A stretch of 64,000 bases of DNA from Puteibacter caeruleilacunae (GTDB lineage: Bacteria > Bacteroidota > Bacteroidia > Bacteroidales > Prolixibacteraceae): contig SJCO01000003.1 of assembly GCA_005217565.1 (NCBI GenBank), positions 248,001 to 312,000 of the forward strand, written 5' to 3'. This document shows, in pieces, positions 26,559 through 36,400 of this stretch (the stretch's first letter is position 1; the number at the start of each line of letters is the position of its first letter). The notes beneath the pieces were generated by a model. That model did no database searches and was not told where the DNA came from. It saw only the letters and a program-made list of their open reading frames with translations. The position numbers were made by a program, and so were the translations under genes.

Positions 26559-28166
26559 CTAATATTTGGCAATTTTTTTAAACACTCGATTTCCATTTTC
26601 CATTACCAGTTGTACAATGTATACGTCCCTTCTCAACTGCCCCACATTCAGTGAACCGCTTTTATTCATTATTGATTTCCGAAGCTTCACGCGACCTAAT
26701 ACATCAATAACAATCACTTCTTTTATTTCTTCTTCTACCTCTATTTCAAGAACATCAATTACAGGATTAGGTCCAATACGAATATTCATATCTGCAAGTA
26801 TCGTTTCAACTCCGGTGGTGTTACATTCACCAATCATATTTTCATCCAACCAAGTTAAACGAGTCTCGATCCAATCCTTTAATTTAGCTACTTCTCCCAG
26901 GTAAGTTGTAGGCTGAGATCCTACCTCTGGAGCTCCCACATTACGACCAAGAATATCCCATCGCTGAAAATGACGATCTGCTGCATCTTCAACCAGATTA
27001 TATACAGAATCAACAATTGCATACAGCCGATTATCGTTAATTGTATGCTCTCTTAGTTCAAAATATCGACAGTTTGTTTGTGAGCTAAACCAATCATCTT
27101 GAAAAAGCCGAATCATCCATCCGGGCGACTTTACATGAGGATTACAGTCGTTTACTTTATAGGCCCATCCTGAACCATCAGTAGCTTTAAAAATAAAACA
27201 CTCATTAATATTCTTCCATGCCCAATCAAAGTCCCATACTGGTCCTGCAACAATCTCCCCATTCTTGTCCTTATGGAAATATCTACTTTTTTTAAATCCA
27301 TCATTATTTCTCGCAACTTCATTGACAATAAAATAATCGATAAAAGAAAGTTCGTCAAGATAGGCCTTATATCCAGTCATTTCATCGCGATAATTTGGCC
27401 CACGCAAAGCAGCTTCATAGATGGACACATAGTCGTGGATATAACTCTTCTGCTCAGTTGTTATATCTTCTTCATCAGGATATTCATATACAAAATAAAC
27501 ATCAAAAGAAGGGTATCCATATGCTTTATATGCCGACTTCCAACTATCAGAACTACTATGATAATCCACTTTGAAAATATATCCTCCGCTTACCTCTTCT
27601 CCACTATTATCGCTATCTTTTAACTTAGCAATATCTACCCGATTCTTATCTCTCTTAATTTTTTCTGTGAGAAGATAGATTCCTTGATATTCATTATTCA
27701 GAATAACCTCACACAGTCGGGCTCTCGGAGCGTAATGTCCCATTTCGCGAAACATTGTAAATGCAAGTATATTGCGAGCAAATGATTTGTCGTTGTAGAA
27801 TGATAGAAGACACCAGTCGTTTTCTTCGGGCATCCCCAACAATGAAACATTATTATTTGAGTCATCACTGTTTCTCGTCTCAAAAAGATATGGTTTCTGC
27901 GGATAATGAGATGAAGATCTGCCTCTTATTTCTATCCCTATCCTACCATCGTAAATATTTGCAGCATCAGTCAGCTTATTCTCTTTCCCTTCCTCATAAA
28001 TGATCTTCAAATTAGCAGCAACCTTAGGTTCATCAACAATTGTATTTCCATAAGTATCAATCACAACCAATGGTAGATTTGTTGAGAAATCAAGACTCAC
28101 TTGTGCGGGAACTTTCTCTAGAATAAAGAGCATAAACACCCAGCTGAATACCTTCAGATATTTCAA
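26559..28166 (-). CDS. CotH-family protein kinase-like protein with T9SS sorting domain
   Basis: A 535-residue secreted protein. The signal peptide ends near residue 22 (KVPAQ). The CotH domain (about 65-345) shows IEIRGRSSS (79-86), NDWCLLSFYNDKSFARN (116-132), IYLLTEKIKRDKNRVDI (163-179), NNDGFKKSRYFHKDKNG (287-303) and GPVWDFDWAW (308-317). CotH proteins of spore formers and eukaryotic pathogens are atypical kinases that phosphorylate secreted proteins. The last 75 residues (IGPNPVIDVLEIE, then LGRVKLRKS and VFKKIAKY) are a type A T9SS C-terminal sorting domain, so the protein should be exported through the T9SS and perhaps anchored on the surface. It heads the cassette CotH-DUF4956-DUF2490-GH29. 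Kinase activity here is inferred only. Confidence 0.92.
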   Translation of the reverse strand: MKYLKVFSWVFMLFILEKVPAQVSLDFSTNLPLVVIDTYGNTIVDEPKVAANLKIIYEEGKENKLTDAANIYDGRIGIEIRGRSSSHYPQKPYLFETRNSDDSNNNVSLLGMPEENDWCLLSFYNDKSFARNILAFTMFREMGHYAPRARLCEVILNNEYQGIYLLTEKIKRDKNRVDIAKLKDSDNSGEEVSGGYIFKVDYHSSSDSWKSAYKAYGYPSFDVYFVYEYPDEEDITTEQKSYIHDYVSIYEAALRGPNYRDEMTGYKAYLDELSFIDYFIVNEVARNNDGFKKSRYFHKDKNGEIVAGPVWDFDWAWKNINECFIFKATDGSGWAYKVNDCNPHVKSPGWMIRLFQDDWFSSQTNCRYFELREHTINDNRLYAIVDSVYNLVEDAADRHFQRWDILGRNVGAPEVGSQPTTYLGEVAKLKDWIETRLTWLDENMIGECNTTGVETILADMNIRIGPNPVIDVLEIEVEEEIKEVIVIDVLGRVKLRKSIMNKSGSLNVGQLRRDVYIVQLVMENGNRVFKKIAKY

Positions 28167-28240
28167 GAGTTTTAGTTTAATTAGTTTGATTGGGGGATTT
28201 ATAAGGCAGGTGTTCCTGCTAGAAAGAAAATAAGCTAGTC

Positions 28241-28520
28241 TTATTTATTCTTTCTGATCCACGTTTGTACAATAGTTCATCCATCATACAAGTCTCTATG
28301 TACTGTCTTTATTGAATCGTTTTCCTTCTCAATAGAAAACTTATTTACCTTTTAGGTGATCCATCATTCCAAGAGTAGCATAATGAACCGTCTCTTAATT
28401 TTGCATTGGGTTATCCTTAGGGCTTTTCATCTGCCATGTTCCGCAGATATCTATTTTTCTCTCAAATTGACAGCTACATAAAAAGCCACACAAGAGAATC
28501 AATACACCTAATTTATTCAT
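28241..28520 (-). pseudogene. Decayed small lipoprotein gene
   Basis: From ATG at 28520 a lipoprotein reads MNKLGVLILLCGFLCSCQFE (lipobox FLCSC, Cys17), then RKIDICGTWQMKSPKDNPMQ-N and a TAA at 28395-28397. The same frame then continues with ETVHYATLGMMDHLKGK to a TAA at 28341-28343. A shift of one base gives KFSIEKENDSIKTVHRDLYD-G, a TGA, and TIVQTWIRKNK before the final TAA at 28241. The pieces read as one continuous small protein of about 90 residues broken by two stops and one frameshift. The family is not recognised; ICGTWQM resembles the opening of small lipocalin-like lipoproteins. The first 41 codons alone could still make a tiny lipoprotein. Confidence 0.6.
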
Positions 28521-28544
28521 GGGATTCTTCGTTAAAACGTTAGG

Positions 28545-28582
28545 GAAAAGAGCCGGAAATTCCCGAAGTTACTTCCGGCTCT
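28545..28582 (-). terminator. Terminator closing the locus 4 operon
   Basis: On the minus strand a perfect 10-bp stem AGAGCCGGAA / TTCCGGCTCT (28573-28582 with 28549-28558) is followed by TTTT. It lies 22 bases after the stop of the discoidin-domain lipoprotein. Confidence 0.85.
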
Positions 28583-28604
28583 ACATTTTATATCTGGTTA
28601 AGTA

Positions 28605-30200
28605 CTATTGTTCCTCAATACCAAAAACATTTATTTCAGACAAGAAGGCATAATTCTTAGGTCCTTCAATTGCTTCATACTTAAAATACCTCGCTTCAGG
28701 AATAAATGAAAGCGAGAATACCTGAGCAGCATCTGATGAACCATCAAAGTCAAATGTTCCTTGATCTTCGAAGTTCTCTCCATCATTACTGGTATAAATC
28801 TTGAACTTAGTCTGTCCTTGTGAATTTCCCTGTCTACGGATGCATTCTACTGCAAACATCTTAACACTCTTTTGCATATCGATTACAAAATAGTGAGGGA
28901 AGTCAGGTTGAGAATCTTTCCATGCTGTATGCCAGAATGTTCCCAAGTCTCCATCCAAGGCTGCAATTACAAGTCCGTTTGGATCTCCACCTTCGGCTGG
29001 TTCTTCGGAAGAAAAGTCAGTTACAGTCCACACTGCTCTATCAATCTTAGTGGCCACCTGACCTTCTACATTGAGTTCTGCAAGATGAGCATAAAACTTA
29101 TTGTCGTAAGCTTCTAGTGCTGTATACTTTATATAGCGTGCCATCGGAAGACTGTTTAATTGGTAGCGCTGGCTTGCACTTGCCTGCTCATAGGTATAAG
29201 TCCCCAACTCTGTATAAGTCACATTGTCAAGACTTACCTCAACTTTGAACTCTTTCATACAATCGTTCTTTCCTTGACGCTTCACCAACTCGAAGGCATT
29301 CATCTTAACAACATCTCCCATATCAATGGTTAAATGATGTGGATGTTCTGGGGAACCTCCATCCCATTGAGTATGCCAAAAGGTTGAGTTATCACCATCA
29401 ATAACCGCAGTAGCTAAACCATTAGGAGCACCTTCTTTAGGCTCCTCCGAGTCAACATCTATAATACTCCAATTGGTTTTATCAATCGGATTACCCTCAA
29501 ATTCGATAAATACCGGCAACTGAACTTGTACTGGAGCGGCCTCGAATGTATCAATTGCAGTCTCCTCAGGAATGAACATGCTCTTATAAGTCATTTGTCC
29601 TTCCGATTCCCAATCCTTAATAACCACAACGTCTTCGTCTGGTGCAACAAATCGTGTAATTGCCTCGCCAGCTCTATTGTTGTACATCATTTCAACTCCA
29701 GTATTACTTGACAAAGCTGCTCCCCAATTAACAATAATTGAATCGGTTGTTCCACCACCATCAACTGAAATAACAGGGCGATTAATTAATCCACTTTGAT
29801 ATTTAGTGTCATATGATGCCCCGGCGACCTGAGCTTTCACCGATCGGTTTCCATGAGTATCAGTAGTAAACACTTTAAAAATGTACGATTTCTCTTCCAA
29901 ATCAGTAATGACCATTTCAATAGAATCAAGAGGAACATTAGGAGTAATGTCGAAAGTTTGACTTTGTTCTCCTTCTGCCCATTCTACCACACACTTATTA
30001 GCGTTTACTGCATTAATTAGGAAGTATTTTAATTTTACTCTTCTTTTCCCAGCAAACGACTCGATTTCCAAAGGTTTCGATGAATAGATAATATCTCCAT
30101 CTTTCAGGAAATCCTCGTGAACTTCCTCCATTTTCTCACATCCCTGCAGAAAGAAGAAGCCACTGATTAATGCAACAATCCAAATTGTTAAATTCTTCAT
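28605..30200 (-). CDS. Surface glycan-binding lipoprotein: DUF4998 plus two F5/8-type C domains
   Basis: A 531-residue lipoprotein (lipobox FLQGC, Cys21). Residues about 25-225 match the DUF4998 pattern of PUL lipoproteins (GKRRVKLKYFLINAVNANKC, then YIFKVFTTDTHGNRS). Two discoidin (F5/8 type C) repeats follow, about 235-375 and 385-528. Both contain the pattern ALDGDxxTFWHTxW (VIDGDNSTFWHTQWDGG; ALDGDLGTFWHTAWKDS), an HHLTIDMG/HYFVIDMQ strand and an ARYIKY/ARYFKY strand. Such domains bind galactose-type sugars or glycan ends. As the last gene of locus 4 it is probably the second surface glycan-binding protein (SGBP). A long inverted repeat lies in its 102-base upstream gap. Confidence 0.88.
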   Translation of the reverse strand: MKNLTIWIVALISGFFFLQGCEKMEEVHEDFLKDGDIIYSSKPLEIESFAGKRRVKLKYFLINAVNANKCVVEWAEGEQSQTFDITPNVPLDSIEMVITDLEEKSYIFKVFTTDTHGNRSVKAQVAGASYDTKYQSGLINRPVISVDGGGTTDSIIVNWGAALSSNTGVEMMYNNRAGEAITRFVAPDEDVVVIKDWESEGQMTYKSMFIPEETAIDTFEAAPVQVQLPVFIEFEGNPIDKTNWSIIDVDSEEPKEGAPNGLATAVIDGDNSTFWHTQWDGGSPEHPHHLTIDMGDVVKMNAFELVKRQGKNDCMKEFKVEVSLDNVTYTELGTYTYEQASASQRYQLNSLPMARYIKYTALEAYDNKFYAHLAELNVEGQVATKIDRAVWTVTDFSSEEPAEGGDPNGLVIAALDGDLGTFWHTAWKDSQPDFPHYFVIDMQKSVKMFAVECIRRQGNSQGQTKFKIYTSNDGENFEDQGTFDFDGSSDAAQVFSLSFIPEARYFKYEAIEGPKNYAFLSEINVFGIEEQ

Positions 30201-30219
30201 ATTTATATTTTTAGAATCA

Positions 30220-30278
30220 GGACAACCGACAAAACAATTCGAACGATGCTACTCAAAACATTATTCAATCGGTTGTCC
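30220..30278. repeat. 10-bp inverted repeat in the gap between two SGBP genes
   Basis: GGACAACCGA (30220-30229) and TCGGTTGTCC (30269-30278) are perfect inverted copies separated by 39 bases. They fill most of the gap between the 391-residue and 531-residue lipoprotein genes. No T-run follows on the minus strand, so this looks more like an mRNA structure that stabilises or processes the transcript than a terminator. Confidence 0.6.
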
Positions 30279-30302
30279 CGAACTCGTTTTAACTAAGTTT
30301 AA

Positions 30303-31478
30303 TTACTCATTACCCGATGTTACCTGTCCGTAGAAAGTAACCTCTCCAAAGTGGATAAAACCAGTGAGCCCCCATGTTTCATTCACAATGAAACGAATAT
30401 AGCGCACCTCTGGATCCTCCAGTGTAAACGAGTATTCATCTCCATTCTTCAAGTGCTCCTGATCCTCTGCCGAAGTACCTCCTAGCTCTGAAGGTTTAAT
30501 AGCAACACAGTCGCGCAGTTTAGTCCAGTTATCCATATTACCATCGACTGATGGAGTCTCCTTGGTTCCCCATACCTCTAACAAGCGAGGATTACCATGA
30601 GCATAAGGAAAGTTCTGACGCTGCACAACAATCACACGACTTAAGCGAGCTGTTACTCCCAGGTCTACTGTGAACTTTTGTGGCCATCCATCACCTGCCC
30701 ATGTGTGATTAAAGGTTTTGATGTTATCATCAAATGTATATTTATACTTTCCTTCCCAGGCATTCATGTCATTGTCGTCATCCAACTGGAAATTCTCAAA
30801 TTTCGATTTATCCAGTTTATCTTCCTTCATTGGTGTTAAGGCTAACTTCATCGTATCGGAATAATTATCCCAACGATCACGAATCACGATACCAAACTCT
30901 TTCTCTTCGGGTTCAAAGCCGCGAACAGTATAATTACCTTCTGTTACTCCTGAGTAAACAGTTTCCACTTCTGACAATTCTCCCAAGCTATCTGTGGCAA
31001 GAACAGCAAAAGATAAGGCTGCATTATTGGTGTTATCCCATGTATATTGAACTCCTCCAAAATCAGGCACCATCACGACAGAAGACAAAACCTCATGAAC
31101 ATCTGGATTTAATGGATTAATTGTCACTGTAACAGGTTCAGACTCATTCTCACTACGATCAACAGCAATCAACTGTACTGACTGCTCTTTTGTATCTCCA
31201 AACCCTTCAACCTTCACATTATTAATAAAGTTAGAGCTTCTCGCTTCGGCTTCTTCTCCATTAGTCATAGTATATTTCGCTTTGACATACAGAAAATCCT
31301 CATCTGATGGAGCATCGTAAGTTATTACAGCTGCCCCTGGAAGATTCGTAATTACAGGAGATGTTATTGGCCCAGGAGCCATTGTATCAGAGAATAATGG
31401 ATTATGCTCATCTTCACTACAACTAATGGCCATAATAACTGCCACCATTGCGATGTATATGATCTTTATATTTTTCAT
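30303..31478 (-). CDS. Surface glycan-binding lipoprotein: DUF4959-DUF5126-DUF5000
   Basis: A 391-residue lipoprotein (lipobox AISC, Cys20). The domain order typical of Bacteroidota PUL lipoproteins is seen: DUF4959 (about 35-125, PGPITSPVITNLPGAAVITY, then DEDFLYVKAKYTM and VQLIAVDRSENES), DUF5126 (about 126-230, then GIVIRDRWDNYSDT) and a C-terminal DUF5000/discoidin-like domain (about 235-385, FDDNIKTFNHTWAGDGWPQK, then VRYIRFIVNETWG). It lies 30 bases after the susD stop and is probably the SGBP that works with SusCD of locus 4. The ligand is unknown. Confidence 0.88.
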   Translation of the reverse strand: MKNIKIIYIAMVAVIMAISCSEDEHNPLFSDTMAPGPITSPVITNLPGAAVITYDAPSDEDFLYVKAKYTMTNGEEAEARSSNFINNVKVEGFGDTKEQSVQLIAVDRSENESEPVTVTINPLNPDVHEVLSSVVMVPDFGGVQYTWDNTNNAALSFAVLATDSLGELSEVETVYSGVTEGNYTVRGFEPEEKEFGIVIRDRWDNYSDTMKLALTPMKEDKLDKSKFENFQLDDDNDMNAWEGKYKYTFDDNIKTFNHTWAGDGWPQKFTVDLGVTARLSRVIVVQRQNFPYAHGNPRLLEVWGTKETPSVDGNMDNWTKLRDCVAIKPSELGGTSAEDQEHLKNGDEYSFTLEDPEVRYIRFIVNETWGLTGFIHFGEVTFYGQVTSGNE

Positions 31479-31508
31479 TTGAATTTTCTTAAAGTTTAAA
31501 CATTAGAT

Positions 31509-33386
31509 CTACCATCCTGGATTCTGAACCAAATTAGGATTCTTAATAACTTCATTATCTTTCAATGGCCACAGGTAATCTTTAAAATCGAATGATGGAG
31601 TAAAGATTGTGGTCACATTATAGAACTCTAATCCCTGACCACCAATATTCCATCCTTGAATAGGCTTATTCATATATTTCTCTGATTCTTTCCAACGACG
31701 TAGATCCCAAAAACGTTGTCCCTCAAATGCCAATTCAATCAAACGTTCCTGACGAATAATCTCACGCATTCCTTCTTTTGTTGTTGGTTTTGATGGATTC
31801 TTAGAATATTGACTCCAACTCGCAACAACACCATCTAGTCCAGCACGTTCTCGCACTTTATTAATATACTCGTACACTTCTTCATCAGGAGTTGCTTTCG
31901 CCTCATTCAATGCCTCTGCATATAACAAGTACAGGTCAGCTAAACGAATAATTGGGAACGGGAATTCATAATCCGACAATAAATCTTTCTCTGTTAATGC
32001 CACGCTTGGACTAATCAGTTTCTTCACGAAATATCCAGTAGCGGAGAATTCTCCCTGATTACGTTTTGTTGCTAGCTCTCCTGCTCTTGTTTGCACATAA
32101 TAAGAGGTTGGGTCAAGAAAATAAGTACCGCGATCGAAAGCAATACTTGCATAAAAGCGAGCCTCTCTGTCAAAATGAAGAATAGCTGTCTGTTCTCCTG
32201 AACGAACAAAATCATTCTCTTCAGTTACTGACTTGCGCAGCTTATAGCGATTCTCATAATCAAACGAGTTGTCTTCTTCGATAGGAACTCCATTATTCGT
32301 ATAAAATAATTCTGCCATACGTAAGGTGGAAGCATAAAACTGACTAACAGGATTCGAAGAAGTTACAGGAATAAGCAATGGTACCAACATTCGCTGATAG
32401 CTTGATGTGAAGCGTGTATTAGTTGCTCCCCAAATAACCTCTGGAGTTTCACGCTCTGTTACTATTGAGCGAATAATACACTCACGTTCCAGCTCTTGAG
32501 ACAAATCCGCCTTAGTCTTATATTCATTCAATAGAGAATGCTTTGCAAATAGACAGGTATCGATCGCTTCTTTTGCTGCTTGTGCCGCTCTTTCCCATTT
32601 CGCAGGATCGTATGCTGTGCTAAACAATGGCGTTCCACGATTATCAACTACAGATGCAAAATCAGGATTACCATTGAATAATGGACTGGCAGCTGTTACA
32701 AGTACTCTTGCTTTCATTGCCAATGCTATTGGCTGCGTAATACGTCCTAACTCCAAGGTTTCAGATTGTAGCATCGCAGGAAGATCAGGAGTGGATTCAT
32801 CTATTAATTCAACAATATAATTCACCACATCATCTACAGGATCACGATAAATCTTTACATCTGATGTCTCCGTATAAATAGGCAAATTTTCGCGAATAAT
32901 CGGAATTGGACCATATGATTTGAATAACCAAAAATGATAATAAGCTTTTAGAAACTTAACCTCTGCGACCCAACGCTTCTTTTCATCATCACTAATGTCA
33001 AACACATTATTGATATTATCCAAAAAAATATTGCAATCACGAATTGCTACAAATAGATTCTTGCCACGGCCTCCGCCATCCCAAAAGTTTAGGTGAGGAT
33101 CATTACTATTTTGTAATCCTCTAGCTATTAATGCCGAATTAAAGTTTCCTCCAACTTTTTCCTCATTAATCCAAATCTCATCACCAGCAGCCAATCCTGC
33201 ATTTACCCATGGATCACCAAAGTTGGGAAGGTAATTGTAACAGGTTGCCAAATATTTCTCAGCAGATGCTTTATCTACAAATGCATCATCAATAGTTGCC
33301 ACATCATCAGGAACCACATCCAGATAATCACATGAGACAATAGCAACAGTAAAAAATAGAATAATGGCTTTTATATAATTCTTCAT
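31509..33386 (-). CDS. SusD/RagB-family glycan-binding lipoprotein (locus 4)
   Basis: A 625-residue lipoprotein (lipobox AIVSC, Cys19) opening DYLDVVPDDVATIDDAF. Typical RagB/SusD features are AEVKFLKAYYHFWLFKSYGP, LADLYLLYAEALNEAK, NKVRERAGLDGV, the motif RQERLIELAFEGQRFWDLRR, and a C-terminal LVQNPGW. It lies 18 bases after susC and is followed within 30 bases by an SGBP gene. Confidence 0.96.
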   Translation of the reverse strand: MKNYIKAIILFFTVAIVSCDYLDVVPDDVATIDDAFVDKASAEKYLATCYNYLPNFGDPWVNAGLAAGDEIWINEEKVGGNFNSALIARGLQNSNDPHLNFWDGGGRGKNLFVAIRDCNIFLDNINNVFDISDDEKKRWVAEVKFLKAYYHFWLFKSYGPIPIIRENLPIYTETSDVKIYRDPVDDVVNYIVELIDESTPDLPAMLQSETLELGRITQPIALAMKARVLVTAASPLFNGNPDFASVVDNRGTPLFSTAYDPAKWERAAQAAKEAIDTCLFAKHSLLNEYKTKADLSQELERECIIRSIVTERETPEVIWGATNTRFTSSYQRMLVPLLIPVTSSNPVSQFYASTLRMAELFYTNNGVPIEEDNSFDYENRYKLRKSVTEENDFVRSGEQTAILHFDREARFYASIAFDRGTYFLDPTSYYVQTRAGELATKRNQGEFSATGYFVKKLISPSVALTEKDLLSDYEFPFPIIRLADLYLLYAEALNEAKATPDEEVYEYINKVRERAGLDGVVASWSQYSKNPSKPTTKEGMREIIRQERLIELAFEGQRFWDLRRWKESEKYMNKPIQGWNIGGQGLEFYNVTTIFTPSFDFKDYLWPLKDNEVIKNPNLVQNPGW

Positions 33387-33404
33387 GTCTTTTACTTTTT
33401 ATGG

Positions 33405-36400
33405 TTAGAATGAGACTTGAACTCCAAGGTTAACTACACTCTGAATTGGATATCCCAGTCCGTTACCACCCATTTCAGGATCCCACAACTTAAACTTACT
33501 GAATGTCAACAAGTTTGTTCCACTCACATAAAAACGAGCATCATCAAGACCAATCTTCGAATACGTCTTTTTAGGAAGGGTATAGCCAAACTCAACCGAC
33601 TTTAATCGTAAAAATGCACCATTACGCATAAACCAAGTACTTCGTTGAGTATTATTTGGCTCTGCATCATCAGATAAACGAGGCCATAATGCATAAATAT
33701 CACGATTAGCTTCTGACCAATGACTATCAGCATAAGCTTTCAACAATGCATTATTTTTCTGATAATCTGCGAATGGATCACCACCCCAGCTATGATTGAT
33801 AAAAGGCGCTGTTGCTTTGGTATCAATCCAGAATGACGAGCGACCAGATCCCTGGAAGAATACATTGACATCAAAATTCTTATACCCTGCAGAGAATCCA
33901 AATCCATAAATAATTTCAGGAGAAGTAGGCTGTCCAATTGGCACTTGATCCAGCTCATTAATCTTATCATCTCCATTGATATCGCGATATTTGATATCTC
34001 CTCCACGAACAACTCCACCTCCAAAGTCTTGTGTTGGAGAGTTCATCACCTCAAAGTCGTCAACAAACAGACGTTCTGCGATATATCCCCATTGTTGATT
34101 AATCGGTTGCCCAACCTTTGATTTCCATGGTGTTGCACTATAATCAGGTTCTTCAACTTTCTCAAAGACTCCTTTTGCATAAGTAAAGTTACCACGTGCA
34201 GTAACCCAGATTCCGTTGCTAAAGTTCTCCTGATAATCTAGTGAAATATCAATACCTTTACTGGAAGCTTCACCAACATTAGCTTTCGTTCCTGCCTGCA
34301 ATCCAAAGGTTGAGAAGGCTAAACGATCCCATAAAATATTTTTACGATACTCATGGAAGATATCTGCCTGAATATCCAGTTTGTCCCATAAACCTAACTC
34401 AATACCAATATTGGTTTTTGTTGCTGTTTCCCAAGTAATCTGGTCATTAGCATAACGAGAGATGGATACTCCATCAACCTGATAATCGTTATCGGTTCCC
34501 CACTTATATCCTTTACCTCCATTTGATAGGTTGACATTCGAAAGATAGAAGAATCTATCATGTTTATTTCCAATCTGATCATTACCAACCAAACCATAGG
34601 TTACTTTAACTTTCAGTTTTGAGATGGTCTTTTTCAAACTGGAAAAGAAGTCCTCATTTGATACATACCATGCAGCTCCCGCTGATGGAAAGAAACCAAA
34701 TCGTTCACTATCTGCAAAACGTTCTGTTCCATTATATCCAAAGTTAAACTCACCAAAGTAACGAGAGTCATAAGAATAAGTAAAACGACCTGATAATCCT
34801 AAGTTACGACTAGGAAGTGAAGCTTGTAAAGAAGGATTTCCATCTTTATCTTTTACGTTTCCATCCTCTGACTGGCGCATAATACCAACTAACAGTCCAC
34901 TCACACCATGTTTATCTGCAAAAGTTCGATCATACTGAACAGCACCTTCGGTATAAAAGGTTGATGATACATCTTTACCTCCTTGCTCGTAATCCAAAGA
35001 TTTTTTTCCTTCAGTTGAATTTAATACCTCTAACTCATAAACATCTGTTCTGTTATCATAACTACCAATCTCATAATAAAATGGTTTAAAAGAACGCACA
35101 ACGTCATAATATGCCTTACGCGTAGTATTAGCTAAAACTCGTGCTCTTAGTCCTTCTGTAATAAATCCAAAGTCCTGTTTCAATTCAAACTGTGCCAGCA
35201 TTAATGATGTACTGTACTCTTTATAACCTCTCACCAACTCAGCATATGGATTGATATAATTACCTCCACCATAGTTACCAAACAATGTATGCTTTGTCAT
35301 TTTATGAGCCTCATCTGGTTCATAAACGGCAGGGAATAGCACTGGATTTGTTCGAACGATAGCCTTATACATCTCGCTACCACCATGAATTGGTCCTGTA
35401 TAATCATCAAATGTACCATGCATACGAACAACCGCCTCTGTGGTTTTGGTCACATTGATATTTACATTAGAACGGATCAAATATCGTTTCAAATCGATAT
35501 TACTATTGAAATCATTCCTACTATCAACTTCCAAAATACCGTTATCTTGTGTAACACCACCAGCTAAGTAGTAACGAGCAATTTTTCCTCCTCCAGACAT
35601 GTTAAAGTTCAAACGCTGATTCATTGTATAATCCTTCAAAAGAGCATCTTGCCAATCTGTTTGTGGATATACCATAGGATTTTTCCCTGCGATAGTATTG
35701 TCAATTTTACTCTGAGGATATAGTAAAAATCCCAAAGGATCACGGGTTTTCACAGCCTCATTATGCAATTTCATATAGGTTATCGGATCAGCAAACTCTA
35801 GATCTTTCGTCGCTTGTGAAATAGAATTCTCAAAACGAACATTCACTTTTACCTTTCCTTCACGTCCTTCTTTTGTTGTTACTAAGATAACCCCATTAGC
35901 TCCTCGTGCACCATAAAGAGCTGTAGCAGTAGCATCTTTCATGATAGAGAATGCAGCAATATCATCAGGATGTAATCGAGCAAGATCGTTTGTTGATAAT
36001 TCAATACCATCAATCAAAATCAATGGATCTTTCTTATACCCAAACGTCGTTACTCCACGGATAAAGAACTGAGCATTATCCTGACCTGGTTCACCACTGC
36101 GCTGATAAGAAATAACACCCGACATACGTCCGGCCAAAGCTGTGGTTAAGTTACTAGAAGGAATCTTCAAGTCACCAGGGGCAACAGTTTCAACAGAAGC
36201 AAGGACACTTTCCTTTTTCTGCTTAGCAAATGCAACAACAGTCACATCTTCCAGCTCCTCTGCCTTTTCTTTCATTACCAAATCGATTGTCTTTCTGTTG
36301 GCAACATCAACCTTCTGCGATGTCATACCAATGAATGAGAATACCAGCTTGTCGGTTGGCAACACTGAAATTTCATAAACTCCATCGGGATCAGTAATTA

